Below are positions 36,331 through 45,749 of a stretch of 64,000 bases of DNA, in pieces. The stretch lies in NCBI GenBank assembly GCA_002633005.1, contig NMRA01000044.1:573195-637194 (forward strand), given 5' to 3'. The position numbers and the translations under genes are program-made. The notes under the pieces are model-generated. The model saw only the letters and a program-made list of their open reading frames with translations, was not told the DNA's origin and did no database searches. How positions within the stretch are numbered: position 1 is the first letter of the stretch; each line of letters begins with the position of its first letter. This DNA comes from Phoronis australis. Lineage: Eukaryota > Phoronida > Phoronidae.

Positions 36331-36749
36331 ATGGAAAACATTGAACCGTTTGTATGCACGCTGTACGGCGAGTCAACAACAGTTAACAAAGCACGCTACC
36401 ACATATTCAGGTTGAAATTTGTGTTCTGCCTCCTCATCATGATTGTTTACTGCTACATCCTAAAAGAGCAAACTACCAGTGTGCCATTCACAAACGAGCC
36501 TTGCAACAGCATGTCAGTACACCATCTCCAGTTGCTAATGGGTGGCTTTTGGAGCTGGGTAGTCTGATGCTCTACTGAATGACTCTGCCTTTAGCCCCAG
36601 AAAATGCCATGAAAAATGTTCATGGCAAGTGTAAAAGAAGTGGTTGTAAAAAATGTGCTCTTGTTTGGAATCGGGCATGCCATGTTCTAAGTTGTGTGTC
36701 TGCAGACTGTGTGAACACAGTGTCTCAGTCAAAAAACAACTTTTGGTGA
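36331..36749 (+). pseudogene. Fragment of a transposon-associated protein with Cys-rich tail
   Basis: ATG at 36331 gives MENIEPFVCTLYGESTTVNK and RYHIFRLKF. A frame change near 36415 leads to LPPHHDCLLLHPKRANYQCA, then HKRALQQHVSTPSPVANGWL, a TGA, MTLPLAPENAM and the Cys-rich KCKRSGCKKCALVW, then HVLSCVSADCVN. The order FVCxLY, LPP, KRANYQ, SPxxxGW, TLPxAPE, Cys-rich tail recalls a large family of uncharacterised, repeat-like proteins in invertebrate genomes. At least one frame change and one stop make it defunct. Recognition is from memory of the motif order only. Confidence 0.45.
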
Positions 36750-36759
36750 CAATAATGAT

Positions 36760-37825
36760 GACATCAATGATGAAGTGGATGAAGAAACATAATAAGTGTA
36801 TGTTATGTTGTTAAAAAACTTTAAATTTTCAACCTAATGTATAATATGGACAACATTTTGTCATGATCATGACTAACACCGCTCGGTGTGTCGTTCCCTG
36901 TGACAGTTGACAGTGAACTGCAATGTGGGATAATGTTAATTAATTATGACAATTAATGAAATTGATGACAGAAAATTTGTTTCAGAAGCGTTGGAAAAGT
37001 ATGGTGTTCACATGTAGGTTGTGATGTCAAATCTTTATCAAGTTACAAATGGTTAACACTATAGTTCTTTTTGTAGGAGTTCAGAATACAGTAGCATGTT
37101 TTCTGGACAACAAGAGGCGTTGCTAAAATTTTAAGTTTTCTCTTTTTTGATCAATTTTCCGCCTAATATCATAATATTTATCACTTTCCTTGTTCAAGAA
37201 CGTCAAATGAACAAAACCCAATCAGATTGTCATTCAGTTTTTGTCTAGTGTTGCTGGTTTTTAAAGATTGGTTTTCTGTGTCAAATTTTGCAAAAAGTCA
37301 GATTTTTGAGGTCAAATTTCTCGAAAACGTGCAAGTCAAACCTTGGGAACTTTTTAGATTTTAAAGTATATTACTTAATGACCTTAAAAACACCAAACTT
37401 ATCTTTCCCCCAAAAAGTGGCCACGGAAGTGATTTTCTAGGCGTCCTAGAGTCAAATGGATTATGTCCTATATAGTGGGGCACATTCCTCGCAGGAGCAG
37501 CAAAACTTTTGCGTTCTTTTTGAAGTGTATACTGACATAACGGTGAGGCTCGGTCTACAAACTAAGGACTGTCGAATCTTTCAATTGATAAATAGTAGAA
37601 TTTTAGAACTGTAGGCTAGGAACCAGTAAGTTCCTAGCTGTAGGTAAGGCATTTTTCACTGAAAACGCGTGTTGGCACTTATAGGGGCATGGGCGCTTAT
37701 TAGGGCGAATAGCGGCAGAATTACACACAGCAGCGTAGTTTAATGCACACAAATCACACGTCGTGCAAACCAATCGGCCATTCCACATACCCTAATCAAT
37801 CCCAATAGCCTTTGCGCACCCTAAT
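36760..37825. other. AT-rich intergenic, no gene recognised
   Basis: No supported coding or repeat feature. Confidence 0.4.
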
Positions 37826-37827
37826 TT

Positions 37828-38110
37828 CTAGACATGCGCAATCGATTCCGTTGCAACTTCGCTTTTGACGCTGCAACTGTAGCTATTTAAATTACATGGA
37901 ATCTGACCTTTGTAGTCACACCTAATCATCTCCAGTGTGCAAAAGGGGAGAGTTGGGCATGGACTCCATCCGGAATTGTAGAGGGTGAGAGCGATTTGTT
38001 TATGGTAGCTTTCTTCCATCCATAGCCCTCTGGATCTAATGCTTCTCTGTGAATGCCTCTGTTGTCGGTGACAGAATACACGGTTTGGGGGCGGACGTAT
38101 ACCCCCATAG
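37828..38110 (-). pseudogene. Possible second fragment of the Cys-rich transposon-associated protein
   Basis: Two overlapping minus-strand frames read DPEGYGWKKATINK, then (other frame) NSGWSPCPTLPFCTLEMIRC and YKGQIPCNLNSYSCSVKS. The GYGW, TLP and CxC-rich order resembles the tail seen at 36331-36749, in opposite orientation, but the match is weak and the frame is broken. Confidence 0.25.
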
Positions 38111-38842
38111 TAGTAGTCTGGTTCCTAGTTCTCTGAGTTTGATAACATTTGCTGTCCAGGGCTTATTGTTCCAAGTACATTACCTGTTGGAGTAGCAATC
38201 CTGTCACTGCTAATATTCACAACTGCAACTTTGGGATAGAATTTGCTTTGGATTCAATAGATCGATGCTTATATCTACGTTTTGAAAGACTATCCTGGGA
38301 ATCTGCATCAACAGGGGCCTTACTTTCTTCTGTGTTATAAGTTTTGGTAGAAGCTGCAATGTTATCGGTCTCCATCTCTCAAACCACTTTCAATGTTGTA
38401 GGACAAATGGCAACTTGCACCCAGAGCTTGAGAGTCTCTTCTTTGTGTCCGTACCTCACGAATGTGGTCCCTAGAAACTGTTCGCTCCGAGCCTCATTCC
38501 ATCATTCTTCCTTGTCGTTTTAACTATTCTGCGCCGGGCAGTTTCTCAACTTCTGAGCACAAACTAGACAAAATATTTTATTACTTCATTTTTAGAAAAT
38601 GGATTCTCCAAATTTATCATGCTACAACCAGCAAACAAATTTCATTAAATTCATTGACCACATAAACAAGGGTGCAGACGTTCAAATAGTTTAGCTGGGG
38701 TGCCTAGTACTTCAACTATAAACAAAAGTAGAATTTTGAATAAAGGCCGCTTTAATTTGCATATGTTATGCAAATTCACGATGTATCCACCTGCACACGA
38801 GCTATATTAAAGTCACTAAACAGAAGCATAGGTAAAACACTG

Positions 38843-39760
38843 GGTGAGCAGTTGAATCATAATGCTTTCAAAGATGTACCTGTTTGTGATGAGATTATAT
38901 GGCATAACAGAGAGATAACACTTAATAATAAGTCACTATATTATAAAGAGTTTGCTAAGAATGGGCTACGTTTCTTCAATGACTTTCTTGATGCTGAAAA
39001 TAAGCTTTTATCGTGGGAGGTGCTCAAGGCAAAATATAAATTGGTAAATTCTCAAATTCTGAGTTTTAATTCAATATGTATTGTTTTATCTAGAAAAATT
39101 GATCAAGGTCATCAGCGATTGGTTGGCTGCAACAATAAAATTTGCTTAGATTATAATAAAATTCCAAAAGAAAAAATCAAGAGTATTTTGATACAAAAGT
39201 ATTGCAAAAAACCAGACAATTATGAAAAATTGTTGCAGCATTACTCCAAACAAGATATCCGAAAAATTTATTCCTTGCCTTTTACACTTCCCCTCGAACC
39301 ATGCATTAAATCTTTTAAGTATATGTTGTTACATAACAGAGTGTATACTAACTCTTTGTTATATAAGATGAAGATTGTTAATTCAGATAAATGTCCCTAT
39401 TGTAATCTAGTACAGAGTACTGAACACATGTTTTACCTTTGTGATGTAGTGCAAAGATTGTTGATTAATGTTCAGGATATTTTGACATCTTCCCTTAAGG
39501 AAGACGTCAGAATAACCAAAAATGAAATCATGTTTTGCCATTTAGGTTCTGAATTCTCCCTGTTGATTAATTATGTTATCACTATCGCCCAATATTTTAT
39601 TTATTTACGTAGCCAACAGCACTTGCATCCAGATTGGTCTGCCCTTAAAATATTCATGTCAAAATATATTAAAATTTCAATAGTTAATTTTCAAAAACAA
39701 AAAGAACCGGACAATATTAATATTAAAATGTGGGAGAGCCTCAGTGCTGCCATGCAATGA
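38843..39760 (+). CDS. C-terminal part of L1/Tx1-like ORF2 (linker and zinc motif)
   Basis: Open from the insertion point to TGA at 39758-39760; the first 25 codons of the longer open frame (from ATG 38768) come from target DNA. Family landmarks: DVPVCDEIIWHNREITLNNK, YKEFAKNGLRFFNDFL, LSWEVLKAKY, then the C-terminal zinc motif CPYCNLVQSTEHMFYLC (C-x2-C-x7-H-x4-C). The endonuclease and reverse transcriptase domains are missing. ORF2 normally encodes the replication enzyme of the element; this piece cannot act alone. Confidence 0.8.
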   Translation, partial: GEQLNHNAFKDVPVCDEIIWHNREITLNNKSLYYKEFAKNGLRFFNDFLDAENKLLSWEVLKAKYKLVNSQILSFNSICIVLSRKIDQGHQRLVGCNNKICLDYNKIPKEKIKSILIQKYCKKPDNYEKLLQHYSKQDIRKIYSLPFTLPLEPCIKSFKYMLLHNRVYTNSLLYKMKIVNSDKCPYCNLVQSTEHMFYLCDVVQRLLINVQDILTSSLKEDVRITKNEIMFCHLGSEFSLLINYVITIAQYFIYLRSQQHLHPDWSALKIFMSKYIKISIVNFQKQKEPDNINIKMWESLSAAMQ

Positions 39761-39944
39761 ATCTGTAATATCTGTAATATACTTAACTCATATATTGTTT
39801 AGTAGTATTATCATTAAATGATGAAATGTGTGAATGAGTGTGCGAGTGTGTGAGTGAAAGTCCTTGCCCCTTTTCCTTGTTCACCCTTTCACCCTTTAAA
39901 AATTATCAATGTATATTATTGAAGAATAAAATTATGAAAAAAAA
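38843..39944 (+). mobile_element. Young 5'-truncated L1/Tx1-like insertion with 129-bp target duplication
   Basis: The inserted 1102 bp begins mid-ORF at 38843 and ends in a poly-A tract after AATAAA (39925-39930). The flanks 38714-38842 and 39945-40073 are identical over 129 bases by my comparison. The first one or two As at the left of each flank cannot be told from the tail. The insertion split one unit of the tandem array. Identical flanks and an intact reading frame mean recent movement. Confidence 0.85.
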
Positions 39945-40927
39945 AACTATAAACAAAAGTAGAATTTTGAATAAAGGCCGCTTTAATTTGCATATGTTAT
40001 GCAAATTCACGATGTATCCACCTGCACACGAGCTATATTAAAGTCACTAAACAGAAGCATAGGTAAAACACTGAAGTAACCTGTTTGCAGTGCTTGGTGA
40101 GAGCGTTATAAGTAAAATATGATTTTGAATAATGGTGGATTTAATTTAAATTAATTATGCAAATTTATCATGCACCAACTTGCAAACTGATTTCATTAAA
40201 CTAATTGACCATAGAAACATCGGTGCAAATGTCATCATAGTTCACCTGTGGTGCTTGGTACCGTAGCTATTAGAACAAGAAAAATTTTGAACAATTCCGG
40301 CCTTAATTTGCATAAATTATGCATATTCACTACGTATCCCCAAAACACTTGCACTGTTAAATTCTCTGACCATGTGAAAACATGATAATAATCTGCCTGT
40401 AGTGCTTAGTAAGGAAAATTATAAGCAAAAATAGAATTTTTAATTGCATAACGGCGGCCTTAATTTGCATATTTGAAGGGTTGCGAACCGTCACCCCCCA
40501 AAATCATGATGACAGATACCTGGGCTATATAAAACAGCAAGGAAAATACTTCATCCAATAAATTCAGGTTAAGTACAAAAAAACAGCATTTGGCTCCCGG
40601 ACTATACCAGATGGAGAATTCAAAGCGATTTTTCATTGTGAAGATTTTACATCGAACTACAAATTTTTTAACGATAGCGAGTGAGGCGAAGTCGTCGGCT
40701 CGATGTAATAGCTTTGTATAGTTCACGACAAGAATAAGAGAGTTTTAATATAATCATAAAAGATAACCACGTCTATCCCGACAACAATCCCAAAATGCGT
40801 TTTCGTCCGCAAAACCGATAATGTACCTTTAGCGCAGTTCATCCTGCTAACTATTCCCATTTGCGCGACTGGCATTCCATGTAGGATACATGAATCTCCA
40901 TCGCTTTTCGTTTGTTTTCACAGGACA

Positions 40928-41090
40928 ATGATTTGGTTTCTCGTCGCCCTGTGTTGGCTTGGGGCAAGTGGGGACTTCCCCCCACATGCTCGGAAAACCG
41001 GCTTAAGCTCCCCCCTCACGATACTGCACGGCGGCAGCTGGGGTACCTGGGGTAGAGTTGATTACTGCCCAGATGGTAAATTCGCTTACG
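40928..41090 (+). CDS. First exon of a VMO-I-like secreted protein
   Basis: ATG at 40928 opens a signal peptide (MIWFLVALCWLGASG), then TGLSSPLTILHGGSWGTWG, RVDYCPDGKFAYG, ending in phase 1 at a GTAAGC donor (41091). The GGxWGxWGxxxYCPxGxFAxGF pattern is that of the first sheet repeat of vitelline membrane outer layer protein I, a secreted beta-prism protein. About 54 residues are seen out of an expected 180-200. I found no following exon within the window, so the gene may have long introns or be a broken copy. Upstream are several stops and no other frame. Confidence 0.55.
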
Positions 41091-41099
41091 GTAAGCTTC

Positions 41100-41587
41100 C
41101 AAAGTAATAAAGACATATATCAGTTTTTAACTAAAACGTAAAGAAACAGTGCCAGTCATGCCACAATACAGGTAACTTTTAAAGTGGCTTTCTGTCAAAA
41201 ACGAGTTTCAATAATTTAGGCTATTTTAAGTTTAGAAGAGATCTTTGGACCCAGTATGAACTTACAGCTCGTCATTTCTTCAGTTCGTAAACTACAGAGA
41301 CCAGTTTCATTACGGTAAGCGGCCAAAACAAAACTTACTATTTGATAGAAAGCACAAGTTTTTAGATCTCTGTTCAGCATGCCGCCGGAAACGCCGGCTG
41401 ACTTTTTAAAAAAGATTGCTCTTATCGGCCCGTAGAAAGGCAAAAATGATTGGGGGGGGGGGGCACAAACCGTTTCGACTTCGCCAAATAACTCCCCTCC
41501 ATCGCCACCACCTCCACCAGCCCCCCGTGCTTCCGATGCTACCGTATTTGTACCGATTCTCACTCGTCCGCCCTAGGTGGGGGCATG
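41100..41587. other. Presumed intron or intergenic, no feature recognised
   Basis: Follows the VMO-I-like exon. A G run (about 41453) and GC-rich stretch give chance open frames on both strands; none has a motif. Confidence 0.35.
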
Positions 41588-41736
41588 CAGTGGCGGATAT
41601 AAGGTTGGACAAGGGGCCATAGCCTCCGTGAAATTCTCCCAGATTCCATGTGGCAGTTTGGGGGTGCGAATTTCTGACGGATAAAACCCTGGCTAATACT
41701 CTGCCCTGCCCCCCCCAACTCAAAACCTGAAGCCAT
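41588..41736 (+). mobile_element. GGCGGATCCAGG-family short element
   Basis: Starts AGTGGCGGATATAAGG, contains AAATTCTCCCAGATTCCATG and GGCAGTTTGGGGGTGCGAAT, ends near CCCCCAACTCAAAACCTG. Same string order, inverted, as the copy at 15449. Confidence 0.5.
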
Positions 41737-41739
41737 CAA

Positions 41740-43745
41740 GAGTTGAGTAACCGTGAACCAACACGGAGAGTAAAAATTGGCCTATTACCAGTACACTGAC
41801 CGGTGGCCTGCAGCTTCCTCAAATAGCTACAGCTGCAGAGATCAAACAGTGTGAAAATACGAAATTTCCGATGAACTAAAGATAGTTGCTGGTCAGCTCA
41901 GCGGTGATTCACTTGAGACAGGCAGCACCTACCGCTGGTGTGCGCTCGCTCTAAGGTCAAGATTCGTCAGTTTTATTGTGATCCAGTTTCGGGAAGACTT
42001 TATTTTATTTTTGTCATTCTTTGAAAGAGTTTTCTTAAAAAGATGAGGTTCCGAAGCCCCTGGTATAGTGCCTTTGGGTATGTTTCAAAATTCCTAGTTG
42101 AAACACAACCGGTAGTCCAGTTTCTGGTGGCTGGGGAAAAGGATAGTGTATCCCAAACTACAGAACTAAGATGAAAGGCTAAACATCTTTTAGCTCGAAA
42201 AAAGGGGTGACAGTGCATTCCACCGTCGTGTGGTCTCAAAATGATGAAGGGGGTGACCTCCTTCAACATGAAAGCCGGTTGCACGATTTAACAAAAACAG
42301 GAAAATAGAGGTAATCGATTCAAACATTGGGCCCTTTCTCCGTGAGCGGCCCCTTAAGAATTTGTCAATAAAAACAGAAGCAGGGTGGCTACCTGAATGT
42401 CATCAATAGCGTCCTTTAAGGGGGGCCCCTAAATATAAAAAATATCTATATTTTTAAATATCAAGAAATGCGCAGCAATTGAAATTATCTGTCAGGTCAT
42501 CAATTTTTCTCAAATAATATACAGTTTCGAGCGAAAATAAAGCAAAAGTTGTCTCCGTTATCCCTTGAAAGAGAAGGGCATCTAGAGAAATATAGTTTTG
42601 CATTCATAAAATTGACTTATTGAATTTAAAATCCAGTAAATTAGTATGTTTTCAGTAAGCGCACGAATCTCACCAGAAAAGCAATCACGAACAACCACAG
42701 CTAACTCATACGACTGAAAGACGACTGTCATTTTATTATGATTGGGACCTTATTAGCATAGCCTGCGACTACGGGATGCAGACCCGGTGAGCTTTCCATA
42801 GAGATAATAACTTCTTTCTGGGAAACTGAGAACACACATGACCTCACGAAATTACTTGATAGAAAAGCGAGTGTTCCTCGAGTACGCTTGAGAATTTTAC
42901 TATCAGCCTATCCTAGCAAGTATGATAACTTCAAATTGGCTGCTATTAAAACTGGCATATTAACTACGAACTATGAATTTTTACCTACGTTTAACAACTG
43001 AACTATTGAACACGGGGGGGGGGNGAGAGTAATATCGAGGTAGCTGATATAGCATTCTGTATGGGGAGGACGATATTGGGTGCCAGCATAGAACTATAGC
43101 CTTGGAATACCCTCTGACACAGCACCAACCTAAAAGTAATCCGGTGGAAACATGACGAACGACACAAGGCATTCCGTGTGTGTGTGGCATCAATACGCAT
43201 GCCTTGGTCGGAAGTACACCGATCACATGGCTTCCACTTGCACAAGTCTTTATGCACTGTACTTGTTTGGACTTAAGCCACTGGACCGAGGTTCACTTGA
43301 TTTTGATCACTGCCCGTTTTAATGAATTGCAAATATAAATCCAAGGTGGTTGGCATACTACATAACAGTAAATTGAAAGGGGTTTCCCAATTTTCAACTA
43401 ATGAAAATGACTGAGTGTTATGACGTCAATTTCATTACTTAAACGAATGTGAAGCTATGTTAAACAACGTGAAACAGTGCTACCTTTCGTAGCACTGTAA
43501 AGAGTGTAGCCCTGGAATGCCAACTTCAATCTCGCGCTGTTGAGGTTGCGCCGCGCATGCGAGGCATTTGTTTGCATTGGTTTGTTCCGGTTTCGGTTAT
43601 CGTTAGGATATTAGCTGCCATTAAAACTTTTCGCAATTCCGCCGTTTTTCAACCTAATAGCATAAGGGTCATGTCATTAGAAAGCCCTTCGTCACTTCTT
43701 GATAGCGTATGTTAATATTATGTCTTATGGATGTAATGATAACGA
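41740..43745. other. No gene recognised; single N at 43024 after a G run
   Basis: Searched for later VMO-I-like exons without success. The open frames at 42981-43257 (minus) run across the N and are not reliable. Confidence 0.35.
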
Positions 43746-43749
43746 ACTC

Positions 43750-44849
43750 CTTTGGTTTAGAAACTAGTTATACGACCGTAAACAGGCCACCAAATACGAT
43801 GGCATTCCTTCTGACTACTCAACCGTAATCACGGGGATACCCCAAGGTTCCATTTTGGGCCCTCTATTATTCACTTTTTTTGTTAACGACCTCCCTACTG
43901 TCCTCCACAACAGTGTCCCAGTTTTATACGCTGATGACACTGCAATTATGTCGACAGCTGGATCAGTAAAAGAACTCGAAACTTCTCTCAACGATGAGCT
44001 AGCCCTTATCCATGACGGGCTGATTCAAAATAAACTCACTCTTAACGTTAGTAAAACCAAGTCGATGCTGTTTGGAACCCATTAGAAATTAAAATAACAA
44101 AAACTGTCCCTTTCTATCAACTGTTCTCCCATAGAGAATGTTGACAAGTTTAAGTACTCGGGCCTTACTTTAGATCCCAATCTTAAATTTAATATTCACA
44201 TAGATCATATCACAAAGAAATTATCAAAGAAAATCGGTGTACTTAAACGTCTAGGCAAATGTCTTAATGTCAGTGTACTCTTAAGACCCTTTACCATTCT
44301 ATTATTCAGCCTCATATTGATTATTGTTTACCGGTTTGGGGCACACTAGTGACACACTTGTCAGCAAAGTCCAAGTAATCCAAAATAGAGCCGCCAGGGC
44401 TATCCTGGGTACTAGAATTAGGGACACTAGAGTTGACGACTTGTATTCCAAGCTGGGATTTATGAAAGTAAGACAAAGAAATAAATATCTCTCTGCCTGT
44501 TGTATGTACAGATGTATCAATGGCTTGGCTCCAGTATGTCTCAGCAGTAAATTCAATGGCAGTCAGGCTGTATATTTTACACGTTCTTCTGTTGCTGGTA
44601 ATGTTTCTTCTAAAAAATTATAACCAAGACGGGCAAGAGATCTTTTATCTATGCAGCTGCTATAATATGGAACTCTCTTATCCCAGAAATTAAACGGTCT
44701 AATTCAATTACTACCTTCAAAGTAAATATTAAAAAGTGGCTGTAATTTACCTAACCTTTTATACCCTGCCTGTCTTAATCATGTCATTTTTTCATTGTCG
44801 TAAATACTCTCACTGTCTGAAGAGGCCACCCTTATTTTAAATATCACAA

Positions 44850-44880
<31 letters not shown>

Positions 44881-44882
44881 AT
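43750..44882 (+). mobile_element. CR1/L2-like non-LTR retrotransposon, 3' half, with AAAT tail
   Basis: Reverse transcriptase landmarks run in order: YDRKQATKYDGIPSDYST, GIPQGSILGPLLFTFFVNDL, the catalytic YADDTA (about 43927-43944), LNVSKTKSMLFG, then across frame changes KFKYSGLTLDPNL, QVIQNRAARAILG and ACCMYRCINGLAP. A stop interrupts the start (WFRN then TAG), another follows FGTH, and there are frame shifts near 44290 and 44630. The end is an (AAAT)n run, 44849-44882, typical of CR1/L2 3' tails. Defunct. Confidence 0.85.
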
Positions 44883-44889
44883 ATAGCAG

Positions 44890-45480
44890 AAGCAAACAAT
44901 ACATAATTCAATTCATAAATAATCATCATATCGCATACTTGACATATTTAAAATATTTTTGTTACCAAAATGCGAAAAATAACACGGTGTAAGAGTGACA
45001 CAAAAAAGGAAATGAACCAGAGAGGTTGTATAAATGGCCCATCAAACCAGCAGGGAAATAATTTCAATGATTCAAAAGTTTTCTGCCCTATCAAGACAAA
45101 CGTTTTAGAATATAGATTCCTAACAGACATTCATCCAAAATTATACATCTTTATGTATCAGCTGGACCTTCGGTGCCGTTTGATACAGTTCTTCAGTGAC
45201 ATTTACTCCAACAACCTATCCGAACTTTGCACAGATAAAGACTTCCTTTACATAGGCTGCAGTGTAAGACATTCCATAGTACTTTGTAAATAAACTCATT
45301 TTCCGATTGTTATGTTACTAAAGAAAGTGGAGTCTGGAAAATAACATTATTCGTGATAAAGAGACAAGTGAACACCAGTGCAGTATCCAATTTTACTCTA
45401 CTATTCTAGTTGACTGCTAGAGACCAACCGTGAAGTAGGTCAAGGTCACGTAATAAAAGTATTGAAATGGTTGCCACCAT
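44890..45480. other. No feature recognised
   Basis: A 107-codon open frame (44970-45293, +) has no motif and lies next to a retrotransposon tail; not supported as a gene. Confidence 0.35.
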
Positions 45481-45629
45481 AGACTATATAGTACATGGAC
45501 CTCCAACTCCGTAAACTTTCAGTGGACGAAATCTGTGAGGTTTCGCACAAGTCGTTACGTCATTATTCACTAGCGTCACCTAGCCAAATTACCTGGTGTA
45601 ATTTCCGGCAAGTACGTCGTCTGCTAATC

Positions 45630-45740
45630 ATGGTCGGTCGCTGTGTGGCAGGGTGTTCGGCCACACAGGCGAAACGCAAAGGCGTTAGCTTCCATAGCGT
45701 ACGGAGACACATAATTGGGAGAAAAACCTTACGTCTTGTA
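45630..45740 (+). pseudogene. N-terminal remnant of a THAP zinc finger
   Basis: MVGRCVAGCSATQAKRKGVS, then FHS, matches the start of a THAP domain (M-x-C-x2-4-C-S, then GVSFH). The following FP and C-x2-H parts are not found in any frame, and the sequence stops at 45741. Either the first exon of a THAP gene or a transposase remnant; no clear splice donor follows. Confidence 0.35.
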
Positions 45741-45749
45741 TAAACGTTA

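Larger units (their letters stand above)
38590..40480 (+). repeat. Tandem array of TTTGCATAAATTATGCAAAT units, interrupted by an L1-like insertion
   Basis: Units of about 160-190 bp share AGAATTTTGAATAAWGGCSG, TTTAATTTGCATAWRTTATG, CAAATTCACGATGTATCCAC, TTCATTAAAYTNATTGACCA and a GTGCTTGGTA-like link. Unit starts are visible near 38600, 38714, 40110, 40270 and 40425. The array ends at GAAGGGTTGCGAAC, matching the reversed terminus at 22830. It is noncoding and strongly palindromic around each TTTGCAT/ATGCAAA core. Confidence 0.65.

Noticed and set aside
44970-45293. 107-codon open frame after the CR1/L2-like tail
   Set aside because: No domain or signal peptide, no homologous copy in the window.
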